A DNA stretch of 52,000 nucleotides from Apostichopus japonicus (GCF_037975245.1 NC_092583.1:1764264-1816263), one strand, 5' to 3'. Shown: positions 1 through 11,683, numbered from the stretch's first letter. Notes: a model not told the origin generated them from the letters alone. Translations and numbers: made by a program.

Positions 1-589
1 AAGGTACAACAATTAAAGTGGCTGAACTATACAGCCTAATAAACACGGACTATATTATTTAGGTCATATGCGGCACAAAAACTCAATGGCAATCATAAGA
101 CTTCAAATGACATGTTAGTTCCAACGAAGTTTCAAAGAGAAATGGTATCTTGAAAGTCACCACAGGGTAACTCTATTGTTTATATACTATTTTTGGATTA
201 CCATTAACATTTAGACTTATACTGAGGATCTGACGTCGTCATCAGACAAAGGCCTTTAAAGGAGCATTCCAGCGATTTAAAATCTCTTAAAAAATGTGAA
301 TATCTAGCAACATAGAACAGCTAAAGACACATTACTAACAAAATCTTTTTCCTTGGACTATAACATATCAAGACTAAATTCTAGCGAAAGTCAGCCTTTA
401 AGTTCCTATCGTTCGAATGAACTCCTCATAATGTGCACTCCCCTCCCCACCCCCACCACAGAAAAAAAGTTGGGTTACAAGTACTTATTGCAATATGTTA
501 CTAACCCTATAATACAACCCTACCCCTCCGTTGGGTACCGTTACTGCTGGTCCACCACGTAAAATGTGATAACGTATAGTTAATGCTAT

Positions 590-715
590 GATTATGATTA
601 TTATTATTATTAGTAGTAGTAGTAGTATTAGTATTAGTATTATTATTGTTATTATTACCACCATTATTATTAGTAATTGGAGTAGTAGTATTGTTATTAT
701 TATTGTTCATTTATT
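590..715. repeat. (ATT/AGT)n simple repeat
   Basis: Imperfect ATT and AGT triplets run through this stretch, with GTT and ACC interruptions. A smaller (AAT)n patch lies at 1,090-1,122. Confidence 0.9.
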
Positions 716-1089
716 CAGTTATTGTTTTTTTGTGTTGTTTAGTTATTTACTTATTTGTTTCTATGCTTGCTTCCTTGCTTGTTTGCTTGCTTGTGTGTGA
801 TTTCATCATTTGTTGAAACCTTTAGCCTTTGACAAAAGAATTTTTGTATGCTAATTTTTTTTCGGTATACAAGCATGTGAACGTTGACAAGGACGGTGTT
901 ATTTGAAGGAACAATTAACATTTAAGGTGTGCAAAAAAAAACCTTTCATGTTTTTGTGACAACAGAATTGAATTCAAGTTCGGTAATTCACGGTCATTTG
1001 CGATTTTTCACTTTTTTATATTTTTGTTTACGTTTTATATCACTCAGAATAAATTTGAACCTAGCAGCCCATATTGCCACAGTTCTCAG

Positions 1090-1123
<34 letters not shown>

Positions 1124-1229
1124 CGACTTATAATGCGCACACACCACTCAAAGAATGTTCATGGCGCAATTGACAATGAGAAATGATACAAATAATACAG
1201 AATAATACAAAACAATGACAGAAGAAAAA

Positions 1230-1600
1230 CTTAATGGTATAAGATCATATAAAAGCTTTTGTCATTAAGTGGGATTTGATGCTCTTCTTAAAGTTAGAGA
1301 GAGTAGATGCTTGTCTGATTTTTTAGGGGAGTTGGTTCCATAAGCGAGGGGCAGAAACAATAAATGACCTACCCCCCCCCCCCTCCCCCCCAAGAATGTT
1401 TGGACTTAATTTCAGATAATAAAAATTGAGAGCTGGATCTTAGATTACGAGAGGGGACATAAATATGTAATAAGTCAGAAATATACATTGGACCATATCC
1501 TTTAGGTGATTTATAAACAATAAGGAGATTTTATACATAATACGATATTTTACAGGTAGCCAGTGCAGGTTTTTTAAGACAGGGTGGATATGACAATGCT
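1230..1600 (+). repeat. Degenerate interspersed repeat (LINE-related or similar)
   Basis: Segments such as GGAGTTGGTTCCATAAGCGA, TGATTTATAAACAATAAGGAG and ACAGGTAGCCAGTGCAGG resemble a repeat found widely in marine animals. It is interrupted by a poly(C) run at 1,372-1,390. No open frame is retained. The family name is not assigned. Confidence 0.45.
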
Positions 1601-1734
1601 TATGTGTTAGTATATGTTACCTTTTGCTTATTTTTTGCCAATTTTTGTGTCGATAGAGATTTTTTCTGCTTCTTAATATGATATTTAAGGCTGTTTGTTT
1701 ATTGCTTTTTAAGTTTCACATCAGTGTACACATG

Positions 1735-2180
1735 TATATAAGTGAGTGTTCACACATCAAATGAGTGTTCACCAATATATCGAAGATTCACAGGCTAATG
1801 CATATATAATGAGTGTTCACACAAATACAAAATGTACACACACATAGATAATGAGTGTTCACACATAAAATAAGTGTTCACACATACATCGATTATTCAC
1901 AGGCTAATGCATATATAATGCATATATAATGAGTGTTCACACAGGTAATAGGTGTACACACATATAGATAATGAGTGTTCACACATAAAATGAGTGTTCA
2001 CCGATATATCGATTATTCACAGGCTAATGCATATATAATGAGTGTTCTTACAAATAATAGGTGTACACACATGATAATGAGTGTTCACACATAAAATGAG
2101 TGTTCACAAACATATCGATTATTGACTTTTAAAATCATACTGTTCACCCCTACAAATGAGTGTTCACAAATCAATCTTTA
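1735..2180. repeat. Minisatellite with AATGAGTGTTCACACA units
   Basis: A higher-order unit of about 109-120 bp starts near 1,801, 1,921 and 2,030 with CATATATAATGAGTGTTC. Inside each unit the shorter motif ATGAGTGTTCACA repeats two or three times. ATCGATTATTCACAGGCTAA closes each unit. Confidence 0.85.
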
Positions 2181-2659
2181 ATTCATGTGCTTACGTATAG
2201 AATGGTTATGGGTCATAACTGCTGTTCATATGAAAACTATGCTTTCGCATATATAAGCTTTCAGACAAGTTATATTTGCAAAGCCCATTCCATTAATTAA
2301 CATTTTTTTAATTTACGAATTGTATAGTCAAAGCGTAATTAACGCTTTTTTTTAATATCTATTGCAATTCAATATTGAGACTAGGAAATACATTTTTGGC
2401 AATATCATGTACCTTGTTCTGATTTTCTTGTTCCATTTATCTAAGATTTCTTCACAAAAAAAAACCCGTTTCAATACACCGAAAATAGAAATTAATTTAT
2501 GAGAGTGCAGGATTATTAAAATGATAACTCTTATCAATAAAACATATTGACCACCTTGTTATATACATTATTTAATATTTCTGTCAATTTCTGTCAGTGA
2601 TTTACTTGATTTCACGATCAACTCTACATCTTTCCTAACTATATTACTGGATATTCTCA

Positions 2660-2925
2660 GTGCCCACTGTAGGCGCGTAGCGAGGAAGTTGCCAAGGGAG
2701 GGGCGAAGCCTGTAGACAAACTATCTAAGCGTAGAATAAAATTTTGGCCGAAAGTGCCTCCCAGATGGCTGGAAATGGCACTTCCCAGGCCTTGTAAGTT
2801 GCATCTAAGCATTTTCTACTTTGAAATTACTAGCGATATCATAAAAAATATGCTCAAGGGGGTGGCGGTCGCCCCTTCGCCCCCCCCCCCCCTTGGCTAT
2901 GTGCCTGGCCCGCTCGAGGTAGAAT
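2660..2925 (+). repeat. Interspersed repeat shared with 48,560-48,880
   Basis: CTATCTAAGCGTAG, AAAATTTTGG and AGATGGCTGGAAATGGCACTTCCC-like blocks recur in the same order and strand near 48,745-48,845. Both copies carry a long C or G homopolymer. The unit begins near GGCGCGTAGCGAGGAAG. It is non-coding. Confidence 0.65.
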
Positions 2926-3734
2926 CTCATCATTCTGAGAACTGAGTTACTTTGGGTTTATTTGCTTTCGAAATATTTAAGATATTTAAATCTCACAACA
3001 ATATATATATTTCATCGAGATGACTATTCAAGCATCATTTCTAACAATGAAGGAAAAGTTGAAAATTTCCAAATTCTCCAGTACTTGTTTTTAATATTCA
3101 TTTATAATAGGTTAGAAAAAATAGGTTACTTAGTGGAAGCCATAATTACAAGCTCATTAACCATCACTTGAGGATAGAACTCTTAAAGGGATGTGGTTGG
3201 TGGTTACGAAGAGCATTTTATAGTTTTATCGACTCCTATATAGAATCACGCAGAGACCAGTTAAATCAGGTTACCATGCAAAATTAGAGGGCAGCATGTT
3301 TTTTATTTAAACCTTCTGCAAAGTATAAGAAATAAGTAGTACAGATCAAAACTAGAAAAATACTGAGTGATACTAGAAAGAAAAAAAACAGCTTATCTAA
3401 GACAAGTCAAGTGAAGAGATATCAATATATATGTGGAAAAGTAATAAAACAAGAAATTCATACGAAATTCACAATGAAGAACTAACGTGACAACAAGTAC
3501 ATGAGAACATAAGTATACACATGGGAATATACAAATACATAGGCCTATACAGAAAAGTAATTTATTCACTCAATTTATTCAATATATTAATAACGTCACA
3601 AAATATGTATATGCATGGATGTATATGTGTGTATATCAAGATCCATCATATACATTACAACTACTTGTTTAATCTGAAATGTTATCAAACGTCCAACCGG
3701 GTCTGTCACTGACCGCTGCAGCGCTGCAATGCGC

Positions 3735-3895
3735 GTATAAAGGACGGGTTGACAATATGCTTATACCATATAGCTATAGGATATACGTTAGGACGGGTTG
3801 GCTATAAGCTTATACTAGCTAGGCTATAAGTTAATTAGTACGGGTTGGCAATAAGTTTATACTAGGTAGGCTATAAGTCGGACGGGTTGGGAATG
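3735..3895. repeat. Degenerate minisatellite of about 50 bp unit
   Basis: Four copies of GGACGGGTTGGCTATAAG-like sequence are spaced about 50 bp apart, with TTATACTAG and GGCTATAAG segments between them. Confidence 0.7.
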
Positions 3896-4201
3896 GCTGT
3901 AAGCCATATCTGAGGATATCATAGTTCGACGCAAAATTTAGCTGCAGCATTCCACAAGAGATGCCTTTATTCGTTCTTATCCTCCATTATAATCACCATC
4001 GTAGTAATGGGCTTGAAGCATTACGAAGATTATAACCGTAACTGCAAAGACCTTGAAGCCTGACATCTCTCCATCATCTTAATCACCCTATGCTTATTCC
4101 ATCACACAAAAAAGAGCTTACGGATTATATGGAGTACAACTCCCATGTCGAAGTGTGTGTAAACAGCTATGCACGAAGAAGTCTAAAGATGATCCGTTTA
4201 A

Positions 4202-4322
4202 CCAGGGAGTTAACAACTCCCTGGTTTAACATCCAGTCTTTTTCCAAACGCGTGGAAGAGAGTATGGCTGCGTATACACGCGACTTACCAGGGAGTTGTT
4301 ATGGAACATAACAACTCCCTGG
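4202..4322. repeat. Pair of CCAGGGAGTT palindromes
   Basis: At 4,202-4,224 there are 10-bp arms CCAGGGAGTT / AACTCCCTGG around a 3-base loop. At 4,288-4,322 there are perfect 16-bp arms (CCAGGGAGTTGTTATG and its complement) around a 3-base loop. Related hairpins occur at 48,318-48,345 and, degenerate, at about 32,680-32,715. Confidence 0.85.
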
Positions 4323-4794
4323 ACCTACACAAGTGAATTGGAAAGCCTGAGAATATTGAATATATAGGAACCTACATTGTCTATTATAACTTTAATATTT
4401 TATGTTAATTTGTTGTTGTTTTTGGAGAAGTCGATTGGTCTAGAGAAACAAAGAAGAAACGTGGACTACGATTAAAAAAAGAAGTAAGTGCTACTCTCTT
4501 CTCATCATTTTTTTTTTCATTTTTTCGAAAGCCTAGAAAACACGAACAACTTTAAGATTAGACGTTACAATTTACAATGTTCTGAATAATACAAAGTTAA
4601 ATATTTAAGAATACAATATACAAAATAATACAAGTAGCAGAGTCAGTTTGATAATTCTGGGAGAGATATCGAATTAAAACCAAGAACTGAAGACTTTAGA
4701 GGCGGATTTGGTGGTTTCGCTATATGATACAATTGGACGAATAACGAACTGGCTTGCAAAGTGGGAGGAGCGACCGTGCATGCCAAGACCATTT

Positions 4795-5215
4795 AAATCA
4801 ACTTGACTCGTAGTAAACGCGTTGAGACCAGTTAACACAGGTAGGCTCGTAGTGAACTTGTAGACACTAGTTAAGTCAACTTGACTCGTAGTAAACGTGT
4901 TGAGACCAGTTAACACAGGTAACCTCGTAGTGAACTTGTAGAAACTAGTTAAGTCAACTAGACTGGTATTAAACGTGTTAAGACCAGTTAACACAGGTAG
5001 ACTGGTAGTGAACTTGTAGAAACTAGTTAAGTCAACTCGACTGGTATTAAACGTGTTAAGACCAGTTAACACAGGTAACCTCGTAGTGAACTTGTAGAAA
5101 CTAGTTAAGTCAGCTTGACTCGTAGTAAACGTGTTAAGACCAGTTAACACAGGTAGACTCGTAGTGAACTTGTAGAGACCAGCTGAATCAACTTGACTCG
5201 TATAGTGAACTCGTA
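4795..5215. repeat. 78-bp minisatellite, about five copies
   Basis: Segments such as GTAAACGTGTTAAGACCAGT recur at about 4,813, 4,891, 4,969, 5,047 and 5,125. The 78-bp period is a multiple of three, which keeps a 158-codon minus-strand frame open with a 26-residue periodicity. Nothing else suggests coding. Confidence 0.85.
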
Positions 5216-6500
5216 GTGAGACCAGCGTTGTCCGATTAACTCGTCGATAGTCATTGTTGACTTATAGGGCACATGAGACGGCCTAATTATTCATGTTGTC
5301 TCGTAGTGAACATGTAGAAATCAAAGAGATGATGGAAATGGTTAGTTAAATTTTAAGTTCTTTTGCATATGAAGATACATTATGTAAATAAAAGCGCACT
5401 TTTCTTACTACCAATCTAACTTGAGATGATGAAACAGGGAAAGCAAAAGTTATATTGAAAGATACCTACCTGTTTTCAAAAAGCTACAATCATATCCCCA
5501 AAAAATAAGATGACCTTTTAAAAATGACTACTTAATAATAAATACAGACTAATAAAATACTTTTATACATAACCAACAACAACTGTAACAGTAAATACAT
5601 TTTCATGCAGACAGACAGACAGACAGACATGTCCACAGACGGATAAAGCAGACTGAACGACATTCGAATGAACAAAAATAATCAAACAGTTGAAAGAATC
5701 AACAAAAGTATAAACCGTCACAAATGGACGCCAGTGTGTGATGTGTTTGCTTGTTCGATATGTGAAGTATCTATAAATAACAATAGACAATTTGTTGTTA
5801 TTTTCTTTCTTTTTTAATCATATATTTAAATAAAATGGTATAGAAATTTAGCAAAGTGCACAAACCGTGCATTTTGCAATGACGTAGTTACATTTTAATG
5901 CATATTCAGTAAGTGTTAATTTTAAGTGACATTCGCCATCAACGTGAACGAGGGGCGCAGTCACTATATAAGGCAGTCAACATATAATATACATATATTA
6001 TATACAAGGTCGCCTAATGTCATCACTTAATGAATATTCATAAAGTAAGGTAGCGCCCCAGCCAGTTGGGACAATTTCCTAATGCTAATACCTCTCTAAA
6101 CTGCACTCCAATATCATGCTCTCAAAGCACTGGTATTGACAGTACAAACAGTTCCTAACCATGATCTGATAGAAAACATGATATTCATACTGCTACGTAC
6201 TGACTATACGAGTGCTCTGAAGCGGGACATAACACTACAGTATAGAAAAAAATGTCCAAACTGGGTGCAGCGCCCCCATACCAACACTATCAATCACCTT
6301 ATTATGATAGTTAGCCATAAATTTAAAGGTATATCCGAAGGGAGAAAATGCATTTCTCTGAACAAATGAACACAATTATATCGCTGGTAAATGGGTAATT
6401 TTGTTTTAGCTGAATAGTTCAGGGGATGATATTGCAAAATGGCGTAAACTATGCTGTTATCTATCACACCAATAATACTTTCTTTTTTTTTAAGAAAAAA
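5216..6500. other. No gene recognised
   Basis: AT-rich sequence with a short (GACA)n patch at 5,607-5,630 and a TATA-rich palindrome near 5,985-6,005. No exon of the repeat-domain type was found on either strand. It lies downstream of the D13b donor. Confidence 0.6.
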
Positions 6501-6526
6501 CTATAAGTGAACAGCTTCTTACATAC

Positions 6527-6749
6527 CCTCACAATCCAATGATTTACAGCTAATTAGTGACGGGTCGTCATTTTTGGTTTTGAAGGTATATCTTGGTTGC
6601 GGAGAATCACCCATGGAGAACTCCATACAGAGATATTTGAATTTACTGCATCCAAGAGATTTGACGTCTAACCCGTCTGTTAATACGTCCCTGATGACGA
6701 GAGGTCCACCTGGGGGGAGGATCGTCCCAGCTTGGTAGTCCATCAGTAA
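6527..6749 (-). CDS. Exon 15b: C-terminal part of repeat domain D13
   Basis: A 223-nt exon that starts in phase 0 after acceptor TTCACAG and ends in phase 1 with donor GAGG|GTATGT. It joins exon 15a as FTEQ-LLMDYQAG, which aligns with VLSYYQAG in D8. The cysteines are in GCSKFKYLC (C-x6-C) and SCKSLDC (C-x4-C). FSMGDSPQPRYTF and SLISC resemble the subtype A copies D11 and D2. This is the last exon found. No further LW or cysteine-pair exon was seen between 1 and 6,500, so the next exon is either beyond the window or of another type. Confidence 0.82.
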
Positions 6750-6777
6750 CTGTGAATTGACCAAAAATAACGACATG

Positions 6778-6779
<2 letters not shown>

Positions 6780-6835
<56 letters not shown>
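6780..6835. repeat. (TA)n microsatellite
   Basis: Pure TA dinucleotides lie about 30 bp upstream of the D13b acceptor in transcript order and abut the 3' end of the Penelope-like element. Confidence 0.95.
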
Positions 6836-6838
<3 letters not shown>

Positions 6839-8879
6839 TAGGTTGGCGTCTATCTTGGCGCAGAGTGCTCTATGTCCATTGGACAGAGCGGAATATATGT
6901 TGATACTAGATGAGACTAGTGGAACACTAGTAGTTGTAACTCGGAGTTTCACGCTTTGTAGCGATCTTCAGACAACTGGTAGCTTCAAGTTATGCTCCAT
7001 GAATATATAGGATCCTCGTCGGGATTACCGGGGATTATGCGGTTGTTGGTGTATTGTTCTGCCTGAGTATTCTCTTTCGCGTCCGTTCTGTTTGTGGGTT
7101 TGTAAGACTTTCTTCGGTGTTCGGCTGTTGGTGTATTCTCTTTTGCGTCCGATCTGTTGTTGGGGTTTTTTGCCTTCCTTCGGTGCTCGCTCCTTAGTTG
7201 TGTGTGGTTCTCATGACGGTGTTTGGTGGTTGGACTGGAGTTGTTTATGTAGAACTTGTTTTCGTGGCGACACTTCGATATGAGCTCTGGGCGTTTGTTC
7301 AGGAGGGTCCGTTTGTCTGTGTTGATAATGATGAGTTTTTCAGTGAGACAGAGGTTGCACCGCTTCGACTCGTTGCTGTAGGCTTTGGCTCTGCTGGCGA
7401 TCGACCAATTGATAGTGAATGGCTGGTTGTTCTGTTTCAGCTGCCAGATGTGCTTCGAGAGTTCCGTAGCGTTTTGGTGTTTTTCGTGGTTGAGCGACAT
7501 CTTGTGGTTACCGTATCTGAGCTTGAAGGGGGGTTCTGTTAGGCCGATGTATGTCTTGCAGTTGTCGATGGTTTTCACTTCGGCCTTGTATATGATGTTA
7601 GATGCCTGGCAGTTTCCATTTAGTGGGCATGTGTTCTTTTTTCGGCAGTTGCAGGCTTCCTTTTCTTTCGATGTGTGGGTGGCTGCTATACGTTTGTTGT
7701 GTCCTTTGATGATGCTGGCGATGTTGGGCATGCAACTGTAGCTGACTTTCACGGTGTTTCTGTTGAAAATCTTGTGTAGTTTCGATGTCTTCGGGAAGTG
7801 TTTGTTGATAAGTTTCAGGAATGTGCCTCCTATGTTCGTGGCTACGTTGCTGCTAAAAGGTGGGTTGAACCAGATGATGTTGCGCTTTCTGTTTCGGTTG
7901 TTCTTTGTAGGTTGGTGGGCGATGTATGAGAGACCCTCGGTGTAATTACTTGACTTGAGTGCTTCCTCGTAGGCTGGTGCGGCTTTCTTAAAGATCACCT
8001 CGTCGTGGGAGATGGCGGAAATACGTCTGCTGATTGAGGCTGGCAGGGACCTGATGATGTTTGGTGGGTGGTTGGAATTCCTGTGGATGTACACTGGGTG
8101 GTCGTTGGGCTTCCTGTAAGGGTAGTGTTTTCCGGTGTTGAGGTTGAATGTTACGTCGAGGAAGTTGGTGATCTTCAGGTTGCAATCGATGGTGATGTTG
8201 AGCCCCAGTTCTTTGAATAAGCTGATCATGTGTTTTCTTATCCGGTCTGCTTTACTTTCGTTGGTGTTTTTGAAGGCTGCTAGGCCGTCGTCCCTGTATA
8301 GCCCGATGTATTCCTTCCCATATTCTCTTGCTAGTGTGTTTAGGATGTAGAGTCCTACAAGCTCGCAAACCTCGGCCCCATCGTAGCTGCCCATTGTGAC
8401 GTCAAAGAGGTCGTTGTGTCCTTTCTTCATCCAGGGTGTGCCGTTGTCGAAAAGGAGTGACTTCCTGGAGTGCATTATGATTTGTACGTCTTGGTTGGAG
8501 ATGTGGGTGTGATCCTTAGCCATGGTTAAGGCCTTTTCCAGTAGGCTTCTTGTTATGGAGGGGTAGAATTCAACGATGTCGAAGCTGATGAAGGTGTATT
8601 TCTCTTTGTCTTGAATGTTCTTGAACCATTCGATGACGGATGACGTGTTTCTCCATTGGTTAACATTCGTGGCGATTCTTATGGCGTTGTTTATTCTGTC
8701 TAGGATAGCCTTGCTGATGAGACCTGTTTCGCTCTTTGCCGGGTTGATGAGCCTGCATGGTAGGTTGTTCTCAAAGTTGTCCTTGTGGTCTTTCAGGGTG
8801 ATGAAAGCTTGCTTGGTGGCCATCGATTCCATGCGATTGTCGATCCCTAGTTTCTCGGCGATAGTTCTGGCTTCGGCGT
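6836..8879 (-). mobile_element. Penelope-like retroelement copy inserted in (TA)n inside intron 16
   Basis: The element lies between a (TA)n array at 6,780-6,835 and a short (AT)n run at 8,880-8,896. The start is cut at the codons AEARTIAEKL and about 150 bp of 3' non-coding sequence follows the stop. Insertion into TA microsatellites and 5' truncation are common for this class of element. The open frame has no stop or frameshift over about 1.9 kb, so the insertion is probably recent. It has the same orientation as the host gene. Confidence 0.6.
6985..8879 (-). CDS. Reverse transcriptase plus GIY-YIG-like endonuclease ORF of a Penelope-like element, 5' truncated
   Basis: An uninterrupted frame of about 630 codons reads leftward from a junction with (AT)n near 8,880 to a stop at 6,985. 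Visible reverse transcriptase features are AFITLKDHK and CRLINPAKSE, then FISFDIVEFYPSI (motif A), MGSYDGAEVCELVG (motif B region) and YRDDG (motif C, catalytic Asp pair). The C-terminal part has CNCRKKNTCPLNGNC, a zinc-finger-like cysteine cluster, followed by IYKAEV and KTYIGLTEPPFKLRYGNH. That resembles a GIY-YIG nuclease, and the C-terminal position is that of canonical Penelope-like retroelements. The N-terminal region expected before the reverse transcriptase is missing. The open frame extends 28 codons through (AT)n into host DNA, which is accidental. Family assignment is from motif order only; a related reverse transcriptase class is possible. Confidence 0.7.
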
Positions 8880-9108
8880 TATATATATATATATATCCAG
8901 ATTTAAGCACCGTGAAGATGTTTAGCACGTATCGGCCAGTCCGCCCCAGATCACCAAACACCTTGAGATTCTTTACCAGTTTAAATTGACCTCAGAATGT
9001 GAAGAAACAACACACTACTTTGTTGGCCGGTTCTGTTTACGTCCATACGAGCGGTACCCCTTTAAAAAACGCACACACTACCGATAAGTTGTGTATCCCT
9101 ATGTGTGT

Positions 9109-9110
<2 letters not shown>

Positions 9111-9163
<53 letters not shown>

Positions 9164-9205
9164 CATATATATATATATATCTATATATATATATATATAT
9201 ATATG
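9111..9205. repeat. (TA)n microsatellite, compound
   Basis: Two TA tracts are separated by TGTGTCA at about 9,159-9,165. The array begins about 20 bp beyond the D13a donor, at the opposite end of the same intron as 6,780-6,835. Confidence 0.95.
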
Positions 9206-9223
9206 TCCTATGTATATCCTTAC

Positions 9224-9426
9224 TTGTTCTGTGAAGGGTCCTTTTCGTTTGCTGCCATTGTCATCAGCGCTAGGGAATACAGACACCTTCCATAGACCAT
9301 TACCGGCGATGCCTGGGCTATAGGGGGCTAAGCTGACCACTGCGTCGACTTTCAGCGTCTTCTTTTCACCTACCGGCAGGTCATCGGGTATGTCGACATC
9401 AAAATCTAACTCGTTGAAGACAGCGC
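9224..9426 (-). CDS. Exon 15a: N-terminal part of repeat domain D13
   Basis: A 203-nt exon that starts in phase 1 (acceptor ATAATGTAG) and ends in phase 0 with donor CAA|GTAAGG. The beginning AVFNELDFD looks like subtype B, whereas GNGLWKVSVFPSADDNG and KGPFTEQ resemble subtype C copy D10 (GPQFEQ). This half therefore looks mixed. The next intron (6,750-9,223) contains the Penelope-like element and has (TA)n arrays near both ends. The ending phase differs from every other junction in the gene. Confidence 0.8.
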
Positions 9427-9483
9427 CTACATTATGTAAAATAAGCCAGTAGAACAAAAACTAATACTCAAATTTATTATACG

Positions 9484-9631
9484 GTGGGGGGAAGGGGAAA
9501 GGGAAAGGGAAGGGGAGGGGAAGGGAAGGGGAATGAGGAGGGAAGGGACAGGGGCAGGAGGCAGGGGGAAGGGGCAGGAAAGGGGGCAGGGGAAGAGGCA
9601 GGGGCAGGGGCAGGGGCAGGGGGGAGAGGCA
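9484..9631 (+). repeat. G-rich purine tract with G-quadruplex potential
   Basis: Runs of GGGG separated by A, AA or CA continue for about 150 bp, ending in four consecutive GGGGCA units. The strand given is the G-rich one. The transcript of the host gene would carry the C-rich strand. Confidence 0.8.
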
Positions 9632-10167
9632 TAGCCAATTTGACCCGTGATAGTATACACTATTCTGATAATCCCCTCAAATGCAAAATATTGCAGTCGA
9701 TGCTGGTTTGATGGTAAACAAAGCGATCCTATAACTTCCTAGCTTTTGTCCGTTTTGGTTTTTGTTATTTTCACAAACAATATATACAATGGCCTGATAT
9801 AAACTTCCTTCCAATTCCCTTACTAGTGAAACATTTATAGACAAGAACTTTTGGACACTTCCGTTCCAATTCCACCTCCTTCTCTATCCAATCGGTCAAT
9901 ATTATTACTTAATTTTCATCTCCCCCCCCCCCCTTTATTGTGCTTGTACTAATAAGCATAATTGTCCATTGTTTATCCCATGTATCAATACGTACTGATA
10001 AGAGAAAGAATAAGACCACGTCTTCTCCCTTGCTTTACCCATTTCCACCACCCTCCTCCCACCCCCCCCCCCCCACCCTCCCCCTTTCTCTTTTCTCGTC
10101 GGTCAATTACTTAACTTTTTATCTTTTTTTCTTAATTTTTTGTTATGATTGTATTAAATAAGCTTAC

Positions 10168-10587
10168 CTGTACATCTGTCCGATATATCAATACATCTTG
10201 TAATACTCTCTTCGAATTCATACTTGATGCTAGCTATTTTGTTCTTTTCTAGCTCAAAGCACATGTACGGAACCTGGTTACAAGTCCTCCCTTGTAAGTT
10301 GATATCAACATCTATAAAATCTAATAGGAGATCTTCATCTCTTGGAAGATCTTTTCCTTCCTTGATGTCATCCAGAATTCTTCGCTTTTCGTCGAACCTC
10401 TTTCCTATCCCATCGGGTTGCTTAGAGAAATATGAATTGACATTCCAAAGGTCATCTCCGAGAACTAAAGTTGTCCTGTCCTTATCGGTGATTCCAAGGA
10501 GGCTTACATTTACCGTTTGTTGGCTCGTGTGCTCTACGATCATATCAGGACCGTGCACCACCGGTATGAGGTCATCAAACTCGACCC
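10168..10587 (-). CDS. Exon 14: repeat domain D12 (subtype B)
   Basis: A 420-nt exon, the shortest single-exon copy, phase 1 to phase 1. The acceptor is TTTTTTTGTAG, with a strong pyrimidine run, and the donor is GTAAGC. The opening VEFDDLIPV resembles D3. The core is GDDLWNVNSYFSKQPDGIGKR. The cysteine pairs are CNQVPYMC and CIDISDRC, both C-x6-C. One glycosylation motif (NVS) is present. FELEKNKIASIKYEFEE aligns with D9. It begins a fourth block that continues only as D13 within the window. Confidence 0.9.
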
Positions 10588-11254
10588 CTACAAAAAAATA
10601 TATTAAAACATTGAAATATTAATAAACAAGAAAGCACAGTCATGTACCAAAACACAAAACAAAAAATACATCAGTAAAATGAACTTATTAACTTAGAAAA
10701 AAAAATGAAAACTCACTTTTTGAGATTTAATCCAGGATAATAGTTTGATTTTATTTCTTTAAAAAGGATTTAAATCCATCCTTTCTTACACATTTGCACG
10801 AACTATTTCATTTGTTGAGACTTCCTTCTATATAAAAACTATATTTTCAATGGCTGCATGTGTTTGGAGTGCAATTATTTACCAGCACACCGATTTATTT
10901 TGGGACGTGTTTTTTTTTTCTTCAATTTTTGTAATATTGATCGCAAACCGACAAAAAACAGCATTGATATTGTAACTTTCAGATAAACGTCACATGGGAC
11001 ACCGGATCTAAGCATTGAAGAGGTGTAAAAGAACGAAGTACGGAGGCTTTGGAGCTACGTGCTTTACCTCATGTGTTCGTTATACTGACCCTTTAGCACC
11101 TCCCTGATCCAAGTACATTGTGTGAATGTATCACCCATTTGGGGAGAGGGGAGGGAGTTGGGGGCTTACATGTCTTAAGTTTCTTCTATTAGTAAATACA
11201 TGGCTATATGGATAAAAAGAATTATAATAGTTTATATCGTGAGTTTTCACTCAC

Positions 11255-11683
11255 GTGATATGCACGATTGTTCTTGGCAGGAAATCAATGAGTCTTCCCC
11301 GTCACGTGGGCCGATGAATGAATACGAAGGGGAAGGGGACCTCCCTCTCGAAAACTCAAGACAGAGGTGAGTCACGCCTTTGTAACATCCTATACTCCCG
11401 ATGTCAAATTTGGTGGAGATATCGTCGATCAGGAAAGGCTTGTCGGGTGAAAATGATGTATTGGATTTTCCCGGCGGTAAAATATTTTCTACCTCTTTAA
11501 ATCTTCTCCCTGTCCCCGATTCCGAGTTACTACCAAAAATACCCACTCTCCATAAACCTTCGCCCTGGAGCGGTGTTGAGGAGTTATCAAAGTCGATGGA
11601 GACATTAAAATTAACCGGCGTTTTTATTTTGGGGGTAGGTGGCGATTGCTCAGAAGTCCACAACAAGTCTTTAGGATGGACGG
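11255..11683 (-). CDS. Exon 13: repeat domain D11 (subtype A)
   Basis: A 429-nt exon, phase 1 to phase 1, with acceptor GTTTCAG and donor CAC|GTGAGT. The start VHPKDLLWTSE matches D5. The core is GEGLWRVGIFGSNSESGTGRR, very close to the D2 segment. The cysteines are in GCYKGVTHLC (C-x7-C) and SCQEQSC (C-x4-C). Glycosylation motifs are NVS, NSS and NTS. The segment FSRGRSPSPSYSF followed by DSLISC is shared with D13, which is useful for tracing block history. Confidence 0.9.

Noticed and set aside
1735-2180. CRISPR-like regular repeats
   Set aside because: Units are adjoining and related throughout, with no unique spacers. The DNA is clearly eukaryotic.
7092-8350. Plus-strand frames of 60-118 codons
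   Set aside because: They are shadows of the minus-strand reverse transcriptase frame, which has recognisable motifs.
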